From: Tropicimonas sp. IMCC34011
Lineage (GTDB): Bacteria > Pseudomonadota > Alphaproteobacteria > Rhodobacterales > Rhodobacteraceae
Direction: 5' to 3'
NCBI RefSeq assembly: GCF_003390865.1
Contig: NZ_QMEJ01000006.1
Span: 124,001-188,000 of the forward strand
DNA length: 64,000 nucleotides
This document shows positions 46,314-53,693 of this stretch, one piece after another; position 1 is the stretch's first letter, and every line of letters begins with the position of its first letter. The notes under the pieces are model-generated. The model saw only the letters and a list, made by a program, of their open reading frames with translations, was not told the origin of the DNA and made no database searches. Position numbers and translations under genes: made by a program.

Positions 46314-46757
46314 GTGATTGAACGCCTCGATTATACTTCTATCAACGGCCCAGCTATAGCCAGTATGGCGAAGGCAAAGAACGATATGCCGTCGATTGAT
46401 AAGAAGTTGCGGGCGGTAGTCGAACTGCGCGTGTCACAGATCAACGGATGCGCATACTGCGTTGATCTTCACACAACAGAAGCAAGACGGGCGGGGGAAA
46501 CAACCCAGCGATTAGACTGCCTTACCGTATGGCGCGAGGTGACGTTTTTTAATAGCGCCGAGAAAGCCGCGCTTGAATGGGCCGAGGCAATTACCACGGC
46601 TTTAACGAATGGTGCTCCAGCGCATCTGTACAATGCTCTTGCTGAACATTTCTCAGACGAGGAGGTTGTCGACCTTACTCTCATTATCGCCCAGATGAAT
46701 GCTTGGAACCGCCTCGCGATCAGTTTTGGTCACGGTCCTGATGTGCGGACAGAATAG
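46314..46757 (+). CDS. Carboxymuconolactone decarboxylase (AhpD-like) family protein
   Basis: A 147-residue alpha-helical protein with the AhpD-type redox motif INGCAYCVDLHTTEARR (C46, C49, H53). Such proteins act as peroxide or alkyl-hydroperoxide-related reductants. The start is GTG at 46314 with AAAGGAG six bases upstream, giving M-IERLDYTS; the ATG at 46281 lacks a ribosome site. Base composition is AT-richer than the core genes, which suggests horizontal acquisition. Confidence 0.87.
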   Translation: MIERLDYTSINGPAIASMAKAKNDMPSIDKKLRAVVELRVSQINGCAYCVDLHTTEARRAGETTQRLDCLTVWREVTFFNSAEKAALEWAEAITTALTNGAPAHLYNALAEHFSDEEVVDLTLIIAQMNAWNRLAISFGHGPDVRTE

Positions 46758-47066
46758 GGCCTCTCACCACCTCAAGCCGACCTCGACCCAGCCGCAACGA
46801 AAGCTCACTTGGTCCGCATATCGGTCATCCAGGCGATAGAAATGCTGCGCGACGCTCGAACGACCGCTACGGGGACGCCGCACTGCGGCGAATGATGACC
46901 CGGCGAACGTCAGCAATGGGCTGGGAGCGCCCCCACGCGATGGGCAACCAAGCTCTCGATCCCGCGGCGCAGCGAAGGTCGGCTACGGACCCAAAATTTC
47001 GAATGCTGCGCTCTCTGCGAATGTCCGGCATTCCGAAATGGAAGAGCAATCGACCCCACAAGCAGG
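46758..47066. repeat. Intergenic repeat-derived region
   Basis: No gene seen. The end of this stretch (cccgcggcgcagcgaaggtc, 46962-46981 region) is shared with the end of the repeat at 49275-49460, and other short motifs (cgaatgtccggcattccg) recur in other gaps. Confidence 0.45.
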
Positions 47067-47516
47067 TCAGAGCGGCCTCCGGACATCATTTTCCCTCAAC
47101 CATAACCAGCCCTTGAAGCCAGCCACAACCAAAATAGTGCAGATTAACGGCACAATCCAACCTGTGACGATCTGAATGCTGCTGATTTCTATCACCCCAA
47201 CGCGTTTCAAGGCGATGCTAGCGGAACTTACACTAATGACGAGAAAGGCGGCGAACAAACCCACCGCCAAGGGTGTCCACCCCGATTTCTCAGCCCGGAT
47301 GCGAAAAGCAACAACGAATAGGGCCAGTGAAATAGCGGCACACCATGCGGCGAGGGTTAGGTCTGGTGTCGTTTGAGAGAGCGCAATCAGAGCTGTCAGA
47401 GCGGCATTGAAGCCCATGAGCAGAACGGGGAGGCCAGCCATTTTGATAGCTTCCTTGGCACTCTCCTCATCAACAGATGATGTCCAATATCCAAAGATCT
47501 TCGTACTTCGTGCCAT
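47067..47516 (-). CDS. Four-helix membrane protein, function unknown
   Basis: A 149-residue protein with hydrophobic segments at about 27-47 (GLPVLLMGFNAALTALIALS), 52-72 (LTLAAWCAAISLALFVVAFR), 79-100 (LAVGLFAAFLVISVSSASIA) and 112-138 (VTGWIVPLICTILVVAGFKG). The N-terminal about 25 residues are hydrophilic. The start at 47516 gives MARSTKIFGYW; an upstream start at 47564 adds 16 residues. No family is recognised. It stands alone among repeat-rich gaps. Confidence 0.68.
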   Translation of the reverse strand: MARSTKIFGYWTSSVDEESAKEAIKMAGLPVLLMGFNAALTALIALSQTTPDLTLAAWCAAISLALFVVAFRIRAEKSGWTPLAVGLFAAFLVISVSSASIALKRVGVIEISSIQIVTGWIVPLICTILVVAGFKGWLWLRENDVRRPL

Positions 47517-47891
47517 CTTTCCAGCCTTTAGGAGAATTTCAGAGCTGCGACCATTTGCTACCACCGGCTTTATGGTTGCTAGGATTTCTATACACGCTGG
47601 TACTCATCAATCTCAAGAACTCGAACCGTATGAAAGCTGACATTGGCGCAAGTGTCGCGAAATCACACATGCGTCCCGCATAGCCGACCTTGGCTGTCCA
47701 AGAATGCGGCGCGAAGCGCGAACGGCTGCTTCAGTGAAGATGTGCCGCGGCAAGGTCACCCAGCCCCATGGTCGGTTCTGGGCCGTTCGCTGCCGAGCAG
47801 CCCCATTCTCCTAGGCGTCCGCCAGGCCGCGTCGCCGCAGGTCTGCTCCGAGCCCATTGCAGTCGTTTAGTCCTGGGCGTATCCCGCTAAG
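47517..47891. other. Intergenic region with repeat-like sequence
   Basis: About 375 bases with no credible gene. At 47660-47860 motifs such as gaatgcggcgcgaagcgcg and gccgcaggtctgctccgagc resemble parts of the dispersed repeats at 48361-48545 and 49275-49460. Confidence 0.4.
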
Positions 47892-48347
47892 ATGAACACA
47901 TGGCGCCCTGCATCCGGAATTCGCTTTAAGGCTTTGGGTCTGCACTGGCGAGACAATCGGCTGCTCGCTTCCGAAGTATATGAGGACTCAGGGCGGCTAA
48001 AGGGTGTGCGTCCGCTTGGCGGTACGGTGGAGTTTGGCGAAACAGCACAGACCGCTGTCATCCGAGAGTTTCAGGAAGAACTTGAGATAACGGTGAAAAT
48101 CGCTGGAAGCCCGACCTTCATTGAAAACATCTACGTACACGAGGGGAGCCTCGGGCATGAGGTGCTGGCAATCTTCGACGTGACGTTTCCGCCTGAGGCT
48201 TTCGCAGGACAGACCCGTATCGCATTTCGAGAGGATAGCGGTGTGGAGTGTTTCGCCGAATGGTTTGCTCTAGGAGAGCTGGACGGTCCCGGCCAGCCTC
48301 AACTCTATCCGACAGGCTTGAAAGCATACCTGCAAAGCAAGCGCTAA
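47892..48347 (+). CDS. Nudix hydrolase
   Basis: A 151-residue Nudix-fold pyrophosphohydrolase. The Nudix box runs GGTVEFGETAQTAVIREFQE then ELEI (about 43-66), with G44, E50, R58, E59, E62 and E63 in place; the usual Gly before the last position is Glu. It should cleave a nucleoside diphosphate linked to another moiety. The ATG at 47892 is the first in frame. Isolated gene in an AT-richer accessory stretch. Confidence 0.88.
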   Translation: MNTWRPASGIRFKALGLHWRDNRLLASEVYEDSGRLKGVRPLGGTVEFGETAQTAVIREFQEELEITVKIAGSPTFIENIYVHEGSLGHEVLAIFDVTFPPEAFAGQTRIAFREDSGVECFAEWFALGELDGPGQPQLYPTGLKAYLQSKR

Positions 48348-48360
48348 GCGGCAGATTTGT

Positions 48361-48545
48361 GCGCGGAGCCGACCTCGAGCCGCAGGTCAATCTCGCGGGT
48401 GCAGCGAAAGTCCGGTTTGGTGAAGCCGCGCTGAAGCTTGACCGGACACAATGAAGGTTCGCAATGGGCCGGAAGCGACGACCTGGCTAGCCGACGAGGC
48501 GGTGGGGCTCGCGGCACCGCCGCAGGTCGGCTTGGGGCCCATACC
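48361..48545. repeat. Dispersed intergenic repeat, copy A
   Basis: Shares several blocks in the same order with 49275-49460: aaagtccggtttggtgaag then ccgcgctg, aaggttcgcaatgggccg then gaagcgacg, and a ggggctcgcggcaccgc tail. Overall identity is moderate. No coding capacity. Confidence 0.6.
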
Positions 48546-48655
48546 TACCGCTAAATGAACGTGCAGCGAATGACGGCTATCCTTTCATGCAGGTATGAAT
48601 TAATCTTTTTCAGCGTTAAAGTACTCTGGCAAACGGAACGAAATCGTGGACCGGT

Positions 48656-49222
48656 ATGATGCTCGAGGGATTTTTTACCCGTTTTGTAACGGCACTAGGT
48701 TTCGCCTTAGCCGCAACAGGTTGCCGGGCCGAGAGTTTTGATATCATTTGCTCCAATTTGCCCGCGCTTAATTCTCAGTTTGTGTTTCTTCTGGCAAAAC
48801 ACTTAGATTTTGAACCAAACGTTGTAATCAATCCTGCACCGCAAGACGCCATTACTCATGACGATGTGAGAACGGTTCGTGTTGTCATTTCTGGTCAACC
48901 TTACGACGCCGTCGTAGCTTGCGCCACTGAGCACAATTTTGAGCGTGATCAAATATCTCAGAAAATTCGAGAGTTGAGAAATCAGTTGGGCAAAGCAGGG
49001 CAACCCGTTTTCCCGGGCGGGCCAAGAGGGAAAGTTCTAAATGTTGGCGAGGCTGTTACACTGAAGGACCAAACCTTCTTCATTAGCGTGTCAGACGATG
49101 ACAGCTTGAGGGATGCAGCTGCCGCAGTTGCGCAATCTCACAGTGTAGATAGTCAAGCGTGCTGGTTCGATGAGGCATGCTTAGCTGCGGTCGAGACGTA
49201 CTGGTCGATGAACACCAATTGA
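48656..49222 (+). CDS. Secreted protein of unknown function
   Basis: A 188-residue protein with an N-terminal signal (FVTALGFALAATGCRAES). Cys 23 could be a lipobox cysteine, though the -3 residue is Ala rather than Leu. The mature part contains SNLPALNSQFVFLLAKHLDF and CATEHNFERDQISQKIREL, with a C-terminal CWFDEACLAAVETYW holding two Cys. No family is recognised. The gene is AT-rich, unlike most of the window, and flanked on both sides by copies of a dispersed repeat, which suggests acquisition from outside. Confidence 0.68.
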   Translation: MMLEGFFTRFVTALGFALAATGCRAESFDIICSNLPALNSQFVFLLAKHLDFEPNVVINPAPQDAITHDDVRTVRVVISGQPYDAVVACATEHNFERDQISQKIRELRNQLGKAGQPVFPGGPRGKVLNVGEAVTLKDQTFFISVSDDDSLRDAAAAVAQSHSVDSQACWFDEACLAAVETYWSMNTN

Positions 49223-49274
49223 AGTCGTCACTATCGCCTACACTCATTTTAAAAAGCAGTAATTGGGTAGGACC

Positions 49275-49460
49275 TATCGAATGGCAACTTCGTCCCGCAC
49301 TGCGGACCTCGGGGCTCTGGACGATGCTGCACGGTGCCATGAAGGTCCGGTATGGGGAAGCCGCGCTGCGGCAACGGTTATCCTGGCCAAGGTTCGCAGA
49401 GGGCCGGAAGCGACGCCGCCCTAGGGGCGTCCAGGGGCCTCGCACCGCGGCGCAGTGAAG
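49275..49460. repeat. Dispersed intergenic repeat, copy B
   Basis: Second copy of the element at 48361-48545 with aaggtccggtatggggaag, ccgcgctg, aaggttcgcagagggccg, gaagcgacg and a cctcgcaccgcggcgcag tail. The pair flanks the secreted-protein gene in the same orientation. Confidence 0.6.
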
Positions 49461-49570
49461 GTCGGCGCATTGATATAAAAGTAATATTTTGCAGATACGC
49501 TGGGCCCGAATCATCCAGCTGTGCAAACTTATGGTACATTGGCACTTACCCCTTACAAATAAGGCTAATA

Positions 49571-49850
49571 ATGGGCTGTGTCCCAGAGTTTGGCTTGTCG
49601 GACCTGCCAGCGACGCAGGCGTTCTTCGGCGACGTGTTCGGGGGGGACGTTCACGGAGTACGGCGTCCACGACGAGGAAGCCGGTCCGCCGCTCGTAACC
49701 CTGAAGACGGACGATCTCGAAGGGGCGCTCGGGAAGGTCAGCGAGGCAGGGTCGGAGATCACACAAGGTATCTTCGAGTTCCCCGGCGGGCGGCGCTTTC
49801 ACTTCACCGCCTCGGGCGGCGTGAAGCTCGCCGCCTGGACGGAAGACTGA
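49571..49850 (+). pseudogene. VOC/glyoxalase-family relic with G-run frameshift
   Basis: Frame 1 reads MGCVPEFGLSDLPATQAFFG then DVFGG (49571-49645). A one-base shift at a run of seven G (49640-49646) leads into TFTEYGVHDEEAGPPLVTLK, DDLEGALGKVSEAGSEITQG, IFEFPGGRRFHFTASGGVKL (to 49850). Together this resembles a VOC-family protein, but about 25 residues of the centre are missing compared with usual members. Removing one G would restore one 92-codon frame, so a sequencing error or recent mutation cannot be excluded. Confidence 0.6.
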
Positions 49851-50093
49851 TCGCATGACCGGGCTGAGAACGTCGGAGGTAAGCGATCGATGAGACGATC
49901 CGGTTCCTTATCGAGCACATCGCCCCCGACGCTCGCGTCACCTCAAGTTCCGCAAGCGTGGAGACGTGGAGGCGAAGAATACGAGAGGTTCCTTGGACAG
50001 GCGTTCGGACTGTAACCGCACCGCGTTCCGGCGAGGACGTTCCGCCGGCTATAGCCGAAGAGACAAGGCATTCACTTTAACGGAAGGGGCCAC

Positions 50094-51389
50094 TCAAGCG
50101 GGACGCTCGCCGACAAGGAAGACCTGCACGTCCGCCACGTTCGTTCCGGTGGGCCGCTGCGGGATCAGGTCGCCCGAGGCCTCGAGGGCGTGGTAGCTGT
50201 CGCTCGTGTCGAGAAACGTCTCCGCGTCCAGCCCCGCCGCGAGGAGCCTGTCCAGCGTCCCGTCATCCACGCAGGCGCCAGCGGCGTCGGTCGGGCCGTC
50301 GCGTCCGTCCGTGCCGCCGCTGAGGAAGGCCCAGGGTCCGGCGACGCCGCGCCGCTTCGCCTCGAGTGCAACGCGGAGGGCGAGTTCCTGGTTGCGCCCG
50401 CCGAGACCGCGGCCGCGTAGTCTGACCGTCGTCTCGCCGCCGAAGATCAGCACGGGCGCGGCGGGAGAGGCCAGGTGCGCGCCCACGATGAACGCCGCCG
50501 CGTCCTCCACCGGCCCGATCAGCTCCTCCGACACGATCTCGGCCGGCCCGTCCGCTGCCTCCCGCATGGCAGAAAGGCTCATCCGGTTGCTGCCGATGAG
50601 CTGGGCCTCGCCCGCCGACGCCGGTGCAGGGCGAGTCCCGGAGCTGAGGACGTCCTTCACGGACGAGGGCACGGACGCCCAGATGCCGAGGTCCTCCAGC
50701 GTCTCGATGGCCTCGGCCGCTGTTCCGATGGGGGCGACGGTCGGACCGCTGGCCACCACGCGGAGATCGTCTCCGATGACGTCCGAGAGGATCAGGCTCC
50801 GGGTGGAGGCGGGCGCCGCCAGGGCCGCAAGCCCGCCGCCCTTGAGGCGGGAGAGGCACTGACGCACGAGATTGGTCTGCCGAATGTCCGCGCCGGATCC
50901 CAGAAGGAGGCGGTTCACCTCCGCCTTCTCGGGCAGTCCGATCCCTTCCACCGGCGCGGGGAGAAGCGCGGAGCCGCCGCCGCTGATCAGGCACAGAAGG
51001 ACGTCGTCCCGTCCGGCGCCCGCCGCGATCCGTTCGACTTCGAGCGCCGCCGTCAGCCCCGCCTCATTGGGAACGGGATGGCCCGCAAGGAAGACCTGAA
51101 CGCCAGCGATCTCGGTGTCGTTCTCGTAATTCGTGACGATCAGGCGCTCGCCCCGCGCTCCGGCCGGCAGCTTGTCCAGCGCTGCGCGCATCATCGGTCC
51201 CGCGGCCTTGCCGACGGCGATCACGTGGCAGGCGCCGCCCGCAGGCAGCTCGACCGGGCTTGCATCCAGCGCCGCGCTGACCGCGAGATCCGGCCGGGCA
51301 GCATCGATGGCGCTATCGTAGAGAGACATGGCCAGGTCGCGCAGGGCGGCACGGTCAGCACGGTCAGCACGGTCGGCAGGGTCGGTCAT
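50094..51389 (-). CDS. Glycerate 2-kinase / MOFRL family protein
   Basis: A 431-residue kinase of the GckA/TtuD family that phosphorylates glycerate to 2-phosphoglycerate. The N-terminal DUF4147 domain includes HVIAVGKAAGPMMRAALDKL and LCLISGGGSALLPAP (about 125-140). The C-terminal MOFRL domain includes LIFGGETTVRLRGRGLGGRN and FLSGGTDGRDGPTDAAGACV. The start at 51389 places MTDPADRADRADRAALRD at the N terminus, encoded by 9-bp tandem repeats. Upstream is a divergent-looking TetR gene on the same strand. Confidence 0.9.
   Translation of the reverse strand: MTDPADRADRADRAALRDLAMSLYDSAIDAARPDLAVSAALDASPVELPAGGACHVIAVGKAAGPMMRAALDKLPAGARGERLIVTNYENDTEIAGVQVFLAGHPVPNEAGLTAALEVERIAAGAGRDDVLLCLISGGGSALLPAPVEGIGLPEKAEVNRLLLGSGADIRQTNLVRQCLSRLKGGGLAALAAPASTRSLILSDVIGDDLRVVASGPTVAPIGTAAEAIETLEDLGIWASVPSSVKDVLSSGTRPAPASAGEAQLIGSNRMSLSAMREAADGPAEIVSEELIGPVEDAAAFIVGAHLASPAAPVLIFGGETTVRLRGRGLGGRNQELALRVALEAKRRGVAGPWAFLSGGTDGRDGPTDAAGACVDDGTLDRLLAAGLDAETFLDTSDSYHALEASGDLIPQRPTGTNVADVQVFLVGERPA
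51350..51385. repeat. 9-bp tandem repeat in the glycerate kinase N terminus
   Basis: Four copies of a 9-bp unit (cacggtcag, cacggtcag, cacggtcgg, cagggtcgg) encode the Ala-Asp-Arg repeats near the start of the kinase. The copies are in frame, so changes in copy number would alter the tail length without breaking the gene. Confidence 0.75.
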
Positions 51390-51537
51390 GTCGGAACTTC
51401 CATGGTAAGCGGCGGTCGGTCCAAGTTGCGCCGTCGTGCGGTGCGGTTGCAAGAACCGAGGGACGGTCGCGGGGGACGGCGAGCCGTGGTGCCTCTTGGA
51501 TCGCAGCGGCTTTCGCCGATGCGCAAGGGCGCGAATG

Positions 51538-52194
51538 TCAGACGCCCGCGCTGCCCTCGTCTTTGATGCCAGCCAGGAAGATCCGCAGGCCCAGGTCGAA
51601 CCGTGCGCGGAGCTGCGCAAGATCGGGCAGGCGGGACCGGTCGAGCAGCATCTCGACTGCGGACACCTGGACCATGTCCTTCAGGAGCGACGCGGCGGCG
51701 TGGGTATCCATCCGCGGGATCTCGCCGCGTGCGACGGCCCGGTCGAGTTCGGCACGGATCATGCGGCGGACAGCCTCGGGGCCGCGCTCCGAACATATGC
51801 GGGCGAGGAGCGATTCGGATCCCGCATTCGCGATCCCGGCGCGCAGGACCTCGAGCGGCAGGCCGGAGAGCGGGAATTCCGGGCGCGGCTCCAGCATCCT
51901 GCGCAGCCGCTCCTCTAGTGGCAGCTCCGTATCGCCGGGCGACAGGGGGCGCAGGAAGACGTTCCGGAGGCGATCGAGATAGGCCGAGATCAGCTCGTCC
52001 TGGTTGCGGAAGAGATCGTAGAGCGTGCGTTTGGACATGCCGGCACGGGCGGCGACCGCCGTCATCGTCAGCCCATCCATGCCGCTCGTCTCGAAGACCT
52101 CGCCCACGGCGCCGAGCACGATATCGCGCCTGTCCTCGGCCGACAGGACCACCGGTCGCCCACGTTTGCGGCGAATGCTGTCGTCCTCGGTCAA
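51538..52194 (-). CDS. TetR/AcrR family regulator of the RND pump
   Basis: A 218-residue TetR protein. Its HTH covers about 25-70 (AEDRRDIVLGAVGEVFETSG, MTAVAARAGMSKRTLYDLFR). The C-terminal domain is all-helical. TTG at 52194 is the preferred start because GGGGAGGAG lies just upstream; an ATG at 52254 would add 20 residues and touch the palindrome at 52255-52278. It is divergent from the RND operon and probably represses it through that palindrome. Confidence 0.86.
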   Translation of the reverse strand: MTEDDSIRRKRGRPVVLSAEDRRDIVLGAVGEVFETSGMDGLTMTAVAARAGMSKRTLYDLFRNQDELISAYLDRLRNVFLRPLSPGDTELPLEERLRRMLEPRPEFPLSGLPLEVLRAGIANAGSESLLARICSERGPEAVRRMIRAELDRAVARGEIPRMDTHAAASLLKDMVQVSAVEMLLDRSRLPDLAQLRARFDLGLRIFLAGIKDEGSAGV

Positions 52195-52254
52195 TTTTTC
52201 TCCTCCCCTGATGCCACCGTGCAGCAATGCACCGGAACTGCGCGAATGCGGCAT

Positions 52255-52278
52255 TTACAAAACTCGATGGTTTTGTAA
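52255..52278. promoter_or_regulatory. Palindromic operator between tetR and the RND operon
   Basis: Perfect 8-bp arms ttacaaaa and ttttgtaa with an 8-base spacer. It lies 61 bases from the tetR TTG and 61 bases before the adaptor ATG, the centre of the divergent promoter region. Confidence 0.72.
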
Positions 52279-52339
52279 TGAGCCGCTGTCTGGGCGGCAA
52301 GTTCTACTCCGCTCCATTTCGTACAGCAGGAGCTTTTCC

Positions 52340-53692
52340 ATGTCCCGTCCGGCACTGTTCGCGCGATCGGCCCTCGTTCTGTTCCTCGCGGTCACCGCCG
52401 CCGCGGCCCCTGCGCAGGAGGGGCGCCCGCCAGCCGCCGTCACCGTCGAGACCGTGCAGGCCCAGGACGTGGTCCTCACCTCAACGCTGCCGGGCCGCGT
52501 CCGTGCCTCGGCGCAGGCGGAGGTCAGGCCCCAGGTCAGCGGCATCATCATCGAGCGTCTGTTCGAGGAAGGGACGCATGTCGAAGAGGGGGACGTCCTC
52601 TACCGGATCGACCGCGCGACCTATGAGGCGGCGCTCGCCTCTGCCGAGGCCTCCGTGTCGCAGGCGGAGGCTCAGCTCAGGGCCGCCGAGCGCGAGGCGG
52701 AACGGATGCAGACGCTGTCGGAACGTGGAATTTCCAGTCAGTCCAACGAGGACGCGGCGGTCTCCACCCGGGACGGCGCGATCGCTCAGCTCAAGATGGC
52801 GGAGGCGCAGCTCAGCTCCGCGCGCATCGACCTCGACCGCACGGATGTACGGGCCCGGATCACCGGCGAGGTGGGCTTCTCCCTCGCGAGCGTCGGCGAA
52901 CTCGTCACCGGCAGCCAGGCCAACCCCCTGACCACGATCCGCAAACTCGATCCGGTCGACGTGGACGTGACCCAGTCCGCAGCGGATCTCATAGGCTGGC
53001 GGCGCGATGCGGCGCAGGGCGGCACGCCCGGAACCGGCCAGGAGGCCACGCTGACGCTCGCCGACGGCAGCTCCTACGACCAGTCGGGCACCCTGCGCGC
53101 TGCCGAGCCGCATGTGGACGAGCAGACGGGCGTGATCGTCCTGCGCATGTCCTTCGACAATCCGGACGGGCTGCTCCTGCCCGGGATGTACGTTCAGGTC
53201 GAGATGCCCACCAGCACCGCCGAGGACGTGTTTCTCGTCCCGCAGGAAGGCGTCACGCGGGACCGTCGCGGCAACCCGCTCGCGCTCGTCGTGAACGCCG
53301 AGAACACGGTCGAGCAGCGACCCCTGACGATCCTGCAGGATCTCGGTGCGGACTGGGTGGTCACCGATGGACTGTCCTCCGGCGACCGGGTGATCGTCGC
53401 CGGCTCCCAGAACACAGCGCCAGGCGCGACCGTCACGCCGCAGGAGCGCGGCGCCGAGGACAGCACGGCCGGCCCCGGCGACGAGGCGTCGGGAAGCGAA
53501 GCCCCTGCGGACGACGCCGCGGAGGCAACCGCCGAGGGCGACACCGCGGACGAGGAGGCGGCTCCTTCGCAAGGCGCCGAGGCCGCTCCCGCCGACCTTG
53601 ATGCCGCCCCGGCGGAGGCCGGGTCCGAAACCGATACCGGACCCGCTGCAGGCAGCGACGATCCCGAAGCCTCCGGCGACGAAAGCGAATAA
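52340..53692 (+). CDS. RND efflux pump periplasmic adaptor subunit
   Basis: A 450-residue membrane-fusion protein of the AcrA/MexA type. Signal peptide ends about AAAPAQEG (residue 26); it lacks a lipobox Cys. The lipoyl/hairpin parts are GRVRASAQAEVRPQVSGIII and AEAQLRAAEREAERMQTLSE (about 90-125). The beta-barrel and membrane-proximal domains follow. The last about 90 residues (after VIVAGSQNTAPGATVTPQER) are a low-complexity tail rich in Ala, Glu and Asp, an unusual addition. CAGGAG precedes the ATG. The permease follows after one base. Confidence 0.9.
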   Translation: MSRPALFARSALVLFLAVTAAAAPAQEGRPPAAVTVETVQAQDVVLTSTLPGRVRASAQAEVRPQVSGIIIERLFEEGTHVEEGDVLYRIDRATYEAALASAEASVSQAEAQLRAAEREAERMQTLSERGISSQSNEDAAVSTRDGAIAQLKMAEAQLSSARIDLDRTDVRARITGEVGFSLASVGELVTGSQANPLTTIRKLDPVDVDVTQSAADLIGWRRDAAQGGTPGTGQEATLTLADGSSYDQSGTLRAAEPHVDEQTGVIVLRMSFDNPDGLLLPGMYVQVEMPTSTAEDVFLVPQEGVTRDRRGNPLALVVNAENTVEQRPLTILQDLGADWVVTDGLSSGDRVIVAGSQNTAPGATVTPQERGAEDSTAGPGDEASGSEAPADDAAEATAEGDTADEEAAPSQGAEAAPADLDAAPAEAGSETDTGPAAGSDDPEASGDESE

Positions 53693-53693
53693 C

